Of a DNA stretch of 64,000 nucleotides, positions 23,794-33,444 are shown piece after piece. The stretch covers positions 1,258,035 through 1,322,034 of the forward strand of contig NZ_BDUC01000001.1 in NCBI RefSeq assembly GCF_002218085.1, written 5' to 3'. The notes below the pieces were generated by a model. The model was given only the letters and a program-made list of their open reading frames with translations. It was not told the origin of the DNA and ran no database searches. The position numbers and the translations under genes were made by a program. Source of the stretch: Tolypothrix sp. NIES-4075. Lineage in GTDB: Bacteria; Cyanobacteriota; Cyanobacteriia; Cyanobacteriales; Nostocaceae. Each line of letters opens with the position of its first letter. Position 1 is the first letter of the stretch.

Positions 23794-26007
23794 ATGAAAA
23801 TTGCTCACAAACTTGTTAGTAGTTTTATAGGTGTTTCCCTATTGACAGGACTGGTGGGCACGGTCGCGATCGTCCAAAGTCAGAAAATTGCTGAAACTCT
23901 GGCGATCGAAGAAGCCAAACATGTTGCTCAAATCATTTCCACTATAATCACCACCGATGACAATAAGATCAACGAGTTGCGAAAGTTTGAACATAACGGC
24001 GAACTAGAAAACATGGTAGATACACTGCATAGTCTGCAACAGCGCGACATTGTAGTGGTCGATCGCCAAAAACGGATTTTGGCAGATGTTGTTGCTGAAA
24101 ATGTCGGCACCATTTTTAATCACGATCTGGGAAACGAAATTCAGCAGACCCTGCAAGATAGTAGCACCAGAACCTTTCTGGAAAAAAGCGTCGATTATCC
24201 CCAAGGCATTAAGTTAATTGTCATTCCACTGAAAGTTGATGGCAACAAGATCGACGGTGCGGTGATTCTGGAGTATTCGTCAATGTATGACGAAGCAATT
24301 GCCGAAGCTAGACCGACCATGACTATCATTAGCATCACCAGTTTGGGCTGCGTGGTTTTGGCTTTAATCCTAGGATTGCGAATTGCCAGTGGCATTGCCA
24401 AGCCGCTGCAATCATTGACAGACATAGCATTACAAGTCACACAAACCTCTGACTTTGACCTGCAAGCTTCAGTCAGCACCAATGATGAAACAGGCATTCT
24501 GGCAACTGCATTCAACGATCTAATTCAACGAGTCAAAGCACTACTGAATGAAAAAGAGCAACGTTCATTGGATCTGCAACAGGCAAAGGAAGCTGCCGAA
24601 GTTGCCAACCGCACCAAGAGCGAGTTTCTCGCCAACATGAACCACGAACTCCGCACCCCGCTCAACGGCATCCTGGGCTATGCCCAAATCCTCCAGCGCG
24701 ATCCGGCAACTACACCCAAACAACTCAAAGGGCTAGGTATAATTCACCAATGTGGTTCCCACCTACTGACACTGATCAACGATATTTTGGATTTGTCTAA
24801 ATTGGAAGTGCAAAAGATGGAACTCTATCCCCAGGATTTCCATTTGGCGAACTTCCTTGCCTCCACGGTGGATATTTGCCGCGTCAAAGCCGAGCAAAAG
24901 GGCGTGGAGTTTCATTACCAACCCGCCGCTAACCTGCCCACCGCCGTTTATGCCGACGACAAACGCCTGCGGCAAGTGTTGTTGAATTTGCTCAGTAATG
25001 CCGTCAAGTTTACCGACTTTGGCACCGTTACCTTCCGAGTCGAAAGAGTCGGCGAAACTCCCGAACCTGGTGCAGCCCAGCGGATTCGCTTCCAAATTAA
25101 AGATACGGGCATTGGCATTGTCTCGGAAAAACTGGGTAATATTTTCTTACCCTTTGAGCAAGCTGGGAAGCGCGATCGCAACAGCGAAGGTACTGGACTG
25201 GGACTTGCCATCAGCCAACAGATAATCGAGAAAATGGGCAGTACTATTCAAGTTGATAGTATCCTTGGTCAGGGCAGTATTTTTTCGTTTGAAGTAGACT
25301 TGCTTCCTGCTTCCGATTGGACAGTAGGGCAAGCGATCGCTAACCAAAAAGCGATCGGCTACCAGGGCGATCGGCGCAAAATCCTGGTAGTCGATGATTA
25401 CGAAGAAAATCGTCTCGTCATCATCAACATGCTGGAACCGTTAGGCTTCAAGCTCGTAGAAGCGGAAAATGGACAAGCAGGTTTTGACATCGCCCTGCAA
25501 ATGCGTCCCGACTTGATTATTACCGATGTACATATGTCTGTCATCGATGGCTTAGAAATGACCCGCCGTCTGCGTCAACTACCCGATGCCACCACACCGA
25601 TCATCGCCTCCCCTGCCACCCTGTCTCAGGTGGATATGCAGTCAAGTCTGGATGCTGGGTGCAGTAGCTTTTTCCCCAAACCGATCGAATTGAACGGGCT
25701 ACTCGGCGAAATCCAGCGATTGTTGAAGTTGCAGTGGATTTACGAAACTGAAAAAGAGGTGACTCAACCCACTGTCAGCAATACCGATCAAGTTGACCCG
25801 ATCGTGCCCCCTGCCGCAGAACTGGCAGCCCTCTATACCGCTGCCCAGGGTGGTTTTATGACCGATGTGCAACAGGAAGCCAACCGCCTGAAGCAATTAT
25901 CGCCCGAATATACGGCTTTTGCGAACCAAGTTCTAGAACTGAGTCAACAGTTTGATGACGAAGCCATTCTGCGTCTAATCGAGCCGCAGTGCCCGAAACC
26001 CTTGTAG
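23794..26007 (+). CDS. Hybrid sensor histidine kinase/response regulator
   Basis: 737 aa. A signal-anchor helix (about 10-28), a periplasmic sensor (about 30-172), a second helix (about 175-200) and a HAMP domain (about 200-252) come first. HisKA follows with H284 in NMNHELRTPLNG, then HATPase with N box LLNLLSNAVKFTD, DTGIGI and GTGLGLAIS. A receiver domain (about 525-645) has phosphoacceptor D578 in LIITDVHM and Lys in FFPKPIE. The ~90-residue C-terminal tail is helical, possibly HPt-like, but no phosphorylatable His motif is clear. It lies upstream of another kinase on the same strand. The ligand is unknown. Confidence 0.93.
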   Translation: MKIAHKLVSSFIGVSLLTGLVGTVAIVQSQKIAETLAIEEAKHVAQIISTIITTDDNKINELRKFEHNGELENMVDTLHSLQQRDIVVVDRQKRILADVVAENVGTIFNHDLGNEIQQTLQDSSTRTFLEKSVDYPQGIKLIVIPLKVDGNKIDGAVILEYSSMYDEAIAEARPTMTIISITSLGCVVLALILGLRIASGIAKPLQSLTDIALQVTQTSDFDLQASVSTNDETGILATAFNDLIQRVKALLNEKEQRSLDLQQAKEAAEVANRTKSEFLANMNHELRTPLNGILGYAQILQRDPATTPKQLKGLGIIHQCGSHLLTLINDILDLSKLEVQKMELYPQDFHLANFLASTVDICRVKAEQKGVEFHYQPAANLPTAVYADDKRLRQVLLNLLSNAVKFTDFGTVTFRVERVGETPEPGAAQRIRFQIKDTGIGIVSEKLGNIFLPFEQAGKRDRNSEGTGLGLAISQQIIEKMGSTIQVDSILGQGSIFSFEVDLLPASDWTVGQAIANQKAIGYQGDRRKILVVDDYEENRLVIINMLEPLGFKLVEAENGQAGFDIALQMRPDLIITDVHMSVIDGLEMTRRLRQLPDATTPIIASPATLSQVDMQSSLDAGCSSFFPKPIELNGLLGEIQRLLKLQWIYETEKEVTQPTVSNTDQVDPIVPPAAELAALYTAAQGGFMTDVQQEANRLKQLSPEYTAFANQVLELSQQFDDEAILRLIEPQCPKPL

Positions 26008-26032
26008 AGACGTAGCAATGCTACGTCTCTAC
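26004..26032 (+). terminator. Strong hairpin overlapping the kinase stop codon
   Basis: A perfect 13-bp stem GTAGAGACGTAGC, loop AAT, return arm to 26032. The kinase stop TAG (26005-26007) is part of the stem. It belongs to the dispersed GTAGAGACG family and likely acts as a terminator or mRNA-stabilising structure. There is no T-run. Confidence 0.6.
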
Positions 26033-26427
26033 GTATGACTCTGGAGATATCCATTTACCGAGAAGGGGGAAAGAGGAAAGGGTAAGGGGGATAAGAGGGG
26101 AAAAGGGGAAGGGGGAAAGGGTAAGAAATATAGAGTTATTTGAATAAATCCGTTCTTACAAAGGTTGACGGGACGGAAACCGACCCCGCCAACTTTGCGC
26201 TATTTTATTTCCGTACCTTTCCCCTTTACCCCTCTTCAAATGCCTTTTCCCCACATGGTATAAAGCCCCTGTTTTTAAATATGGACACATATAAAGGAAG
26301 ATTTTACTCTTACGCCCTGTGCGACAACTTCTTCTGCATCCCAAAAGTGAAACCCCTCCGCATTAAATATGGGGTTTATGAGTCCCCTTTCCCCTTTCCC
26401 CCTCTTTTTGATTATTGGAGTTTGCTG
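26033..26427. other. Intergenic region with purine/pyrimidine tracts
   Basis: About 395 bp. A GGGGGAAAG/GGGGAAAAGG tract (26065-26130) is matched by CCCCTTTCCCCCTC tracts (26218-26230, 26380-26405), allowing long-range pairing. The frame of the downstream kinase is open through part of it but has no domain there. Confidence 0.5.
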
Positions 26428-27708
26428 ATGCCTGTTAATTCTATTTCTCAAGAGAACACGATCTTAGTCGTAGACGATACCCCGACTAATCTGCAAGTTT
26501 TGTTCGATTTGTTGAGCGAACAGGGCTACCGGGTAGCGATCGCCAAAAACGGTGAAACTGCCCTACAACGGTTGCAATCATCTCAGCCCAATTTGATTTT
26601 ATTGGATGTAATGATGCCAGGAATCGATGGCTTTGAAACTTGTCATCGGCTCAAAGCCAATCCTGCCACTCACGATATTCCAGTTATTTTCATGACTGCT
26701 CTTTCTGATTCCGTGGATAAAGTGAAAGGCTTGAGCCTGGGTGCTGTAGATTACATCACCAAGCCGATTCAGCACGAAGAAGTACTGGCACGCATCCGTG
26801 TGCATCTGCAACTGCGTAATGCTATCCGCATGATGGAACAACGCACCAATGAAGTCAACCAGGCATTAGAAAGCCTCATGCAAGCCCAACTGCATCTAGT
26901 GCAAGGTGAAAAAATGTCTGCCCTTGGTCAGTTGGTGGCTGGAATTGCCCACGAAATCAACAATCCGGTGAATTTCATCCACGGCAACCTGATCTATGTG
27001 AAGGAATATACTCAACATTTGCTGGAATTTGTCCAACTCTACCAGAAGCACTATCCCAACCCAGTAGACGAAATCCGAAAGCGGGCAGAAGACCTGGATC
27101 TGGAATTTTTGCAAGGGGACTTGGTGAAGATACTAGGTTCGATGGCAATGGGCAGCGATCGCATTCGCAATATTGTCCTCTCCCTCCGCAACTTCTCCCG
27201 TCTGGATGAATCGGAACTCAAACCCGTCGATATCCACGTAGGTATCGATAGCACTCTGGTAATTTTGCAACATCGTCTGAAAGCCAAACGCGATTTTCCT
27301 ACCATCCAAGTCATCAAAGACTACGAACAGTTACCAGAGGTTAAATGCTACCCCAGCCAACTCAACCAAGTCTTCATGAATATTTTGAGTAATGCGATCG
27401 ATGCCTTGGAAGAGTCAGCGATCGCCTCCCCCAGCATCACTATCCGTACCTCTGCGATCGAGACTAACTGGGTCAAAGTTTCCATTGCCGATAACGGTGT
27501 CGGGATTCCAGAACCCATTCGCTGTAAACTCTTCGATCCTTTTTTCACCACCAAACCCGTTGGCAAAGGGACTGGATTGGGGTTGTCAATTAGCTATCAG
27601 ATTGTCACCGAAAAACATCGCGGCAAGATCGAGTTTCATTCCACTGTGGGGCAGGGAACAGAGTTTGTGATCCAAATTCCAATGCAGGGGCTGAAAACTG
27701 TAACTTAA
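26428..27708 (+). CDS. Response regulator-histidine kinase fusion (REC-HisKA-HATPase)
   Basis: 426 aa from the ATG at 26428, with GGAG 7 nt upstream; the frame is open 96 codons further but that stretch is non-coding. The N-terminal receiver (about 10-125) has phosphoacceptor D60 in LILLDVMMPGIDG and Lys in YITKPIQ. A coiled linker follows, then HisKA with H175 in AGIAHEINNPVNF and HATPase with ILSNAIDAL, DNGVGIPE and GKGTGLGLSIS. It is soluble, with no membrane helices. Its receiver may take phosphate from the upstream hybrid kinase; this is inferred from adjacency. Confidence 0.92.
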   Translation: MPVNSISQENTILVVDDTPTNLQVLFDLLSEQGYRVAIAKNGETALQRLQSSQPNLILLDVMMPGIDGFETCHRLKANPATHDIPVIFMTALSDSVDKVKGLSLGAVDYITKPIQHEEVLARIRVHLQLRNAIRMMEQRTNEVNQALESLMQAQLHLVQGEKMSALGQLVAGIAHEINNPVNFIHGNLIYVKEYTQHLLEFVQLYQKHYPNPVDEIRKRAEDLDLEFLQGDLVKILGSMAMGSDRIRNIVLSLRNFSRLDESELKPVDIHVGIDSTLVILQHRLKAKRDFPTIQVIKDYEQLPEVKCYPSQLNQVFMNILSNAIDALEESAIASPSITIRTSAIETNWVKVSIADNGVGIPEPIRCKLFDPFFTTKPVGKGTGLGLSISYQIVTEKHRGKIEFHSTVGQGTEFVIQIPMQGLKTVT

Positions 27709-28120
27709 TTGCTACCGATATAGAGTTTGTTGCCGTTTTTGCGCTCATTCTTAACGATTTATATAAAAATCTTGGCGATAACCCAAACAGTTCAGTTAAG
27801 TCCAAAATACCAGTGTAGAGACGCGAAATTACAAAAAGAAGCGAAGAGGGAAGAGGGAACAGGAAACAGATAAGAAACTTTAGTTGCTGAGTTTAAAGCG
27901 AGCGTCAAAAAAAAGATGTTTTTTGAGGGAGAGTGCAACGAAAAAAAACAGCATCATTATTTCAAGCAAATCGTTTTTAAACATGGGTTTTTCCTGTTCC
28001 CTATTCCCTGTTAAGAGTTGCCTCTGAACCTGCGGGAACGCCAAGGGCGAACGCGTCTCTACAAGTCTAAAATCAGTACCAAAAATCCTTAACACCAAAC
28101 CTATCGAGCGATAACTACCA
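27709..28120. other. Intergenic region between convergent genes
   Basis: 412 bp. It holds partial copies of repeats (GTAGAGACGCGA half-site at 27816; GGGAACAGGAAAC with complementary TTCCTGTTCCC near 27850/27990). A 34-codon minus frame (27880-27984, MFKNDLLEIMMLFFFVALSL) has AGGA upstream, but I do not consider it established. Confidence 0.5.
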
Positions 28121-31100
28121 TCAAGCAGTTTTCCCATCCTGCTGCGACCTTAGTACTGACTCTGGTTGACTTGAGCCAGCAGGTAAAGCTTCACGTCTCG
28201 ATCTTGACGATCCATTGTGATTTGGGCTTTCGGGAGGGTTCGAGCCTCCTGGGGGACGCTTGCGAGAAAATATTGCCTTAGCCAAACTCTTAATCAAAAT
28301 ATACAGAATTGGCACTAAAAACAAACTCAAGAACGTTGCCAGCAACAGCCCCCCAAACAGCGCTGTCCCCAAAGACCAACGGCTACTGGCTCCAGCACCT
28401 TCAGAGAGAACCAAAGGTAAAAATCCCAACAGCGCGGCAAAAGAAGTCATCAAAATGGGTCGCAAGCGTTCTTCCCCTGCTTTCACCGCTGCTCGTGTGA
28501 TGCTCATACCCTCCTCAAGCAGTTGGTTGGCAAATTCCACAACTAAAATTGCATTTTTCGCTGCCAGACCAATCAAAGTTACCAAACCCACCTGACAATA
28601 AATATCATCCACCACTTTGGGAAAGAGGCTACCGACCATAAACACATTCGATCGCAGCCAAATTGCCGTCATCGCTCCCAATATTGCTAGGGGAACCGTC
28701 AGCAAAATAATAATTGGGTCAATGTAACTTTCGTACTGAGCTGATAGCACCAGAAACACAATTACAATTGCTATAGCAAAAATCAGCGCTGTGGCTCCTC
28801 CAGAAGTCTTTTCTTGCAAATAAGTCCCCGTCCACTCATAACCAAATCCTTGGGGTAAAACCTCTTTTGCTACTTGCTCCATCGCTTTAATCGCTTCTCC
28901 AGAACTCGCACCCGGAGCCGGAGCGCCCTGAATTTTGATGGATCTATACAAGTTATAATGCGAGATGGTTTTCGGTCCCACAAAGGGGGTAACTTCCACC
29001 AAATTGCTCAACGGAATCATTGTCCCATTAGCGGAGCGAACATACAGCTTGCCAATATCATCAGGATTAGAGCGGAAAACTCCATCTGCCTGGATATATA
29101 CCCGATATTGTCGCTGTCCCTGCACAAAGTCATTCACATATTGTGACCCTAAATAACTTTGCAACGCAGTAAAGATTTGATTGATATCTACATTCAGAGC
29201 TTTAGCTTGGTTGCGGTTTACCTGAATTTGAAATTGGGGAGTATTTGCCGTGAACTGAGTGAAAACTCGTTGCAAAACAGGCTTTTTATTCGCTGCGGCA
29301 ATAAAATTTTGGGCATTTTCAACCAAGGTTTCAATGGGAGCGCTCCCAGTTCGGTCTTGAATGATAAACTCAAAACCACCCGTACTACTCAACCCGCGAA
29401 CCGGCGGAGCATTCACCGCAATTACTCTCGCTTCTGTAATCGTTGAGAGCTTTTTGTTTATGTTCTGAAGTATTCCATAAACAGATTGAGATTCTTCAGT
29501 TCTCTCTTTCCAGGGTTTCAAGCTGGCAAAGGCAATGCCCAGATTAGAAGCATTTCCATCGAAACCAAAGCCAGCGATCATAAAACTAGCTCTCACCTGC
29601 GGAACCGATGTAACTTCTTTCGCAACCCGCTCCATAATTGATTCGGTGTACTTCAAAGAAACTCCATCAGGAGCCTGAACAATTACAAAGAAGTAACCTT
29701 GATCCTCCTCCGGAATAAAGCCGGTAGGTACTACCTTATACATGAAAACCGTTGCCGCTAAACCAGCGAGAAAAACCCCTATGACAATCGGCTTGACATG
29801 AGTGAGGAAGCTGACAAACCCCACATATCGCCGCGTAAACCAGGCAAATCCGCGATTAAACAGCCCAAAGAACCAGCCTAAAGGTCCCCATCCAGGCTGT
29901 GCTGGGCGCATCAAAATCGCTGCCATACTCGGAGAGAAGGTTAAGGCATTGAAGGTGGAAATAGCGATCGAGCAAGCAACGGTTAAGGCAAATTGTTTAT
30001 AAACAATACCAGTAGTTCCCGGAACAAATGCCACGGGAAGAAACACCGCCATCAGTACAAGTGAGGTGGCAATAATTGCCCCAGTCAATTCCTTCATTGC
30101 TTCAAAAGCTGCCTCACGGGGCTTCATCCCCTGTTCCAGCTTGACTGCAACTGCCTCCACCACAATAATCGCGTCATCGACGACAATACCGATCGCCAGA
30201 ACGAAACCAAATAAAGTTAGTGTATTAATCTGAAATCCTAAAACCAACAAAGCCGCACATGTCCCCACCAAAGAAACAGGAATCGCAACCGTAGGAATAA
30301 TCGTAGTCCGCCAATCTTGCAAAAAGACAAAAATTACCAAGACTACCAGAATAATCGCTTCAACCAGGGTATGCAGCACCTCTTCTAAGGAAATTTCCAC
30401 AAACGGGGTAGTGTCAAATGCGACCTGTCCCTTCAGTCCGGGTGGAAAACTTTTCGCTAACTCTTCGATTTGTTCTTCGACAGCGTGAGCAACTTGTAAA
30501 GCATTACTACCCGGAAGTTGATATATCCCCAAACCGACAGCGGGCTTGGGATCATTCCCTGGTAAGGTGAATTTAGCATCAGCGAGATAATTCTCTGCTC
30601 CTAGTTCAACTCGACCCACATCCCTGACTTTAACTAAGCTGCTACTAGTGGCATAATTAGTATTAACAGTACTGCCGGCATTAGTAGGATTGCCTACTTG
30701 ACCTACCTTTAGCACCATATCTTCAAATTCAGCTACATCTTTGAATCGACTGCTTGCCCGCAAAGCAAATTCAAAGCTTTGATTCTTTGGTGCTGGTTCT
30801 TTACCAATTGCTCCTGCACCTACCTGAATATTTTGTTCTTGCAGGGCAGTTGCTACATCTTGCGGTGTCAGTTTATATTGGGCAAGCTTATTTGGATCGA
30901 GCCAGAGACGCATTGCATATTTGCGTTCGCCAAAAACCCTGACACTACCGACACCAGGAACCCGTTTAATCTGATCGAGAATAAGCTGGTCAACATAATT
31001 ACTGATAAAAATGTTGTCATACTCATTATTTTCTGCGTAGAAACCGTATACCAGAAGGAGACTGCTCGATGCTGTTTCTACGGTGACACCCGTTCGTTTA

Positions 31101-31468
31101 ACAGTATCTGGCAATTGCGGATCGGCGAGCGCTCTTTTGTTTTGAACGTTAACTTGAGCAATATCAGAATTGACATTAGTGGGAAAGGAAACAACTATAT
31201 TGCTTGCACCGTCATTACCCGTATTAGAAGAGATGTAAGAAACATCTTTAACACCGTTAATTTGTCGCTCAATAATGTTAGTAACAGTGTTTTCTGTTGT
31301 TTGAGCATCTGCACCAATATTGTTGGAACTAACGGTAATTTGGACGGGAGCAAGTTCTGGTAGCTGCGAAATCGGCAAAATCGGAATACAGATGCTTCCC
31401 AGCAGCAAAATGATGATTGTGCAGACAGTCGTTAAAACTGGGCGTTTGATGAAGGTATTGACAAACAT
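28121..31468 (-). CDS. RND efflux transporter permease (HAE1, AcrB-like)
   Basis: 1115 aa inner-membrane proton/drug antiporter. It opens MFVNTFIKRPVLTTVCTIII. The TM4 proton-relay motif is GIVVDDAIIVVEAV with two adjacent Asp, and the pore-domain duplication is visible (NRNQAKALNVDINQIFTAL in the second half). It follows its membrane fusion partner on the same strand. Typical HAE1 proteins are about 1050 aa; here a ~45-residue Ser/Pro/Arg-rich tail (RPPGGSNPPESPNHNGSSRS...) extends the C-terminus. The outer-membrane channel gene is not in the window. Confidence 0.95.
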   Translation of the reverse strand: MFVNTFIKRPVLTTVCTIIILLLGSICIPILPISQLPELAPVQITVSSNNIGADAQTTENTVTNIIERQINGVKDVSYISSNTGNDGASNIVVSFPTNVNSDIAQVNVQNKRALADPQLPDTVKRTGVTVETASSSLLLVYGFYAENNEYDNIFISNYVDQLILDQIKRVPGVGSVRVFGERKYAMRLWLDPNKLAQYKLTPQDVATALQEQNIQVGAGAIGKEPAPKNQSFEFALRASSRFKDVAEFEDMVLKVGQVGNPTNAGSTVNTNYATSSSLVKVRDVGRVELGAENYLADAKFTLPGNDPKPAVGLGIYQLPGSNALQVAHAVEEQIEELAKSFPPGLKGQVAFDTTPFVEISLEEVLHTLVEAIILVVLVIFVFLQDWRTTIIPTVAIPVSLVGTCAALLVLGFQINTLTLFGFVLAIGIVVDDAIIVVEAVAVKLEQGMKPREAAFEAMKELTGAIIATSLVLMAVFLPVAFVPGTTGIVYKQFALTVACSIAISTFNALTFSPSMAAILMRPAQPGWGPLGWFFGLFNRGFAWFTRRYVGFVSFLTHVKPIVIGVFLAGLAATVFMYKVVPTGFIPEEDQGYFFVIVQAPDGVSLKYTESIMERVAKEVTSVPQVRASFMIAGFGFDGNASNLGIAFASLKPWKERTEESQSVYGILQNINKKLSTITEARVIAVNAPPVRGLSSTGGFEFIIQDRTGSAPIETLVENAQNFIAAANKKPVLQRVFTQFTANTPQFQIQVNRNQAKALNVDINQIFTALQSYLGSQYVNDFVQGQRQYRVYIQADGVFRSNPDDIGKLYVRSANGTMIPLSNLVEVTPFVGPKTISHYNLYRSIKIQGAPAPGASSGEAIKAMEQVAKEVLPQGFGYEWTGTYLQEKTSGGATALIFAIAIVIVFLVLSAQYESYIDPIIILLTVPLAILGAMTAIWLRSNVFMVGSLFPKVVDDIYCQVGLVTLIGLAAKNAILVVEFANQLLEEGMSITRAAVKAGEERLRPILMTSFAALLGFLPLVLSEGAGASSRWSLGTALFGGLLLATFLSLFLVPILYILIKSLAKAIFSRKRPPGGSNPPESPNHNGSSRSRREALPAGSSQPESVLRSQQDGKTA

Positions 31469-31490
31469 AAGCTACTAAAATTGGGCATTA

Positions 31491-31611
31491 AGCATGGGGG
31501 AGGCAGTGCGTTGGTGAGGCAGCGCGGTCATGTTCGTTACCCCCATGAGCGACTGCCGTGCATGGTTTCCCGGCAGACGCGCACCTGCCGTCATGGGGCA
31601 TGGGGCATGGG
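31491..31611. repeat. GC-rich palindromic modules between MFP and RND genes
   Basis: Contains GAGGCAGTGCG, GAGGCAGCGCGGTCATG, CCCCCATGAGCGACTGCCG and CGCACCTGCCGTCATGGGG, flanked by CATGGGG units. Shared cores with 20150-20615 and 58385-58439. It lies inside the efflux operon, between the adaptor stop and the permease start. Confidence 0.8.
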
Positions 31612-31685
31612 ATACCAATCTCATGACCGTTTAACTAGAAGATTGAAAAACACAATTAAAAATTCAAAATGCTTTTTCTAAGTTT

Positions 31686-33284
31686 TTAATTGTTAGTTTT
31701 TAATTCACTTTGATTCGCCGTTTCTTCTGGCGCAGGCTTGATTGCAGCACCATTTCTTAAGCTAAGAATGCCAGAAACAACGATTTTTTCACCAGGTTTT
31801 AATCCTTCAATAACTTGATAATTATTGCCTTCAATTGCACCTAACTTTACTGGTTTTTGTTTGGCTACTAAGGTTTGGGTTTCTGCTTGAGGTTGTTCTG
31901 GTGGTTCAGCCACAAAAACAAAATTCTTTCCTGCCAAAGGAGATACTGCTGTAACAGGAATTAAAATTCCCGGACGCTGATCCCAAATCACTCTGGTTTG
32001 CACTGACTGACGATTAATCAGTTGCCCGCCAAAATTGGTAAAAGTAGCTTTAGTTAAAACTGTCTGCGAATCGGAACTAGCATTTGGGGAAATAAAGCTC
32101 AACCTACCCCCTGATGTGACTTTGCCTTGAGCATCAAGCATTTGCACTGGTAAGCCTAAGCGCAACAGTTTGGCTTGGTTCAGAGGAATGTTTATATTCA
32201 GTTCCAAAGAGTCATTTTTGGTAAGTGTGGTGAGTTGATCTCCTTTGCTGACATACTCTCCTACCTTCACCGGGATAGCACCGACAATACCAGCGAAAGG
32301 AGCGAGTACCTTAGTGTATTGCTGTTGCACTTGAGCTGCCTGAACTTGAGCTGCTGCTTGAGTTACTTCCGCTCTTGCTTGGGCGATTTCTTCGGGACGG
32401 GAGCCGTTCTCTTTTTGCCTTAAGTTTTGTCTTTGCTGTTCCACAGCACCCGCTAACTCATTGATATCAGAGCCTCTACTTTTGCGGAGTTGCTCTAAGC
32501 GTTTCTTGGCTGCAATCAGCGCAGCATCAGCACTGCGTTGTTCCCTCTGATATCCTTCTAGGGTATCTTGAGAGACTGCGCCTTCTTTTCGTAAGCTTTC
32601 GTATCGCTTTGCTCGTGAACCTGCAAGTTCGAGATCCGACTGAGCCGAATTAACTTGAGCTTCAGCCTGTTGAATTTCCGCCGGTTGCGATCCGCTTTGG
32701 GCATCTCGAAGTTTTGCTTGAGCTTGAGTCACTTGCGCTCTGGCTTGGGCGATTTCTTCTTTGCGCGTACCAGCTTTGAGTTCGGCAAGATTTGCTTGTG
32801 CCCTTTCTAATGCCGCTTTTTGTTGTAATAGTTGGGCATTAACATCATCGCTTTCCAAGGCAATAATAACTTGCCCTTGTTTAATGCGATCGCCTTCTTT
32901 AACAACAACCTGGCTAATTCGTCCTTCTATTCGTGGCTTTATTGGTACTGAGCGTGAAGCTTCTAAAGAGCCGATAAATTGCGAACTTTCTCTAATAGTT
33001 CCAATTTCTACAGTGGCTAACTTCACCGGAACTGCCATTGGTTTCTTGGCAGTTGCTCCAGCGGCTTGGTTGGCATTATCGCCACGACTTTGCCACCAAC
33101 GCCAACCGACACCTGCACCTCCCAAGATTATCAGCATAATTCCCAATATCATCAGCCAACGTCTCTTTTTACGTGGCTCTTGAAGTTGCTCTGATACAGA
33201 TTCTTGTTCAGTCTGATGGTCATCAGTAACAGCCATTTCTGTTTCTACGGATACAGGAGACTCAGGTAAATCAGAATGAGGCAT
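31686..33284 (-). CDS. RND efflux periplasmic adaptor (membrane fusion protein)
   Basis: 532 aa. An N-terminal membrane anchor (about 45-65, WLMILGIMLIILGGAGVGW) is followed by a lipoyl/barrel-sandwich half (GRISQVVVKEGDRIKQGQVI). A very long Ala/Gln-rich alpha-hairpin (about 145-335) has repeated AEIQQAEAQVNSAQ and EEIAQARAQVTQAQ segments. The second lipoyl half (VLAPFAGIVGAIPVKVGEYV) and beta-barrel/membrane-proximal domains follow. Bridges the RND pump to an outer-membrane channel. The hairpin is longer than in AcrA and contains internal repeats. Confidence 0.93.
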   Translation of the reverse strand: MPHSDLPESPVSVETEMAVTDDHQTEQESVSEQLQEPRKKRRWLMILGIMLIILGGAGVGWRWWQSRGDNANQAAGATAKKPMAVPVKLATVEIGTIRESSQFIGSLEASRSVPIKPRIEGRISQVVVKEGDRIKQGQVIIALESDDVNAQLLQQKAALERAQANLAELKAGTRKEEIAQARAQVTQAQAKLRDAQSGSQPAEIQQAEAQVNSAQSDLELAGSRAKRYESLRKEGAVSQDTLEGYQREQRSADAALIAAKKRLEQLRKSRGSDINELAGAVEQQRQNLRQKENGSRPEEIAQARAEVTQAAAQVQAAQVQQQYTKVLAPFAGIVGAIPVKVGEYVSKGDQLTTLTKNDSLELNINIPLNQAKLLRLGLPVQMLDAQGKVTSGGRLSFISPNASSDSQTVLTKATFTNFGGQLINRQSVQTRVIWDQRPGILIPVTAVSPLAGKNFVFVAEPPEQPQAETQTLVAKQKPVKLGAIEGNNYQVIEGLKPGEKIVVSGILSLRNGAAIKPAPEETANQSELKTNN

Positions 33285-33444
33285 CGTTGTTTTCTCTTCT
33301 TTTACTTAGACTTAGGCAACCTGGTTTTGGCTGAAAAATCCGTGTTGAAATAATTTTTCCGCCATTTATCTACGTAACTTGGCTGGATGTGTCTTTTATC
33401 AACTTGATATTTCGTATATACAAAAAACTTGAATCAATCCCGCT

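Noticed and set aside
26140..26427. 96-codon N-terminal extension of the second kinase
   Set aside because: Low-complexity, no domain, and GGAG precedes the ATG at 26428.
27880..28137. 85-codon minus frame after the second kinase
   Set aside because: Begins in non-coding repeat sequence; only a 34-codon inner part has any ribosome-site-like motif and no homology is known.
30779..31363. 194-codon frame antisense to the RND permease
   Set aside because: A shadow of a strongly coding gene; composition is not protein-like.
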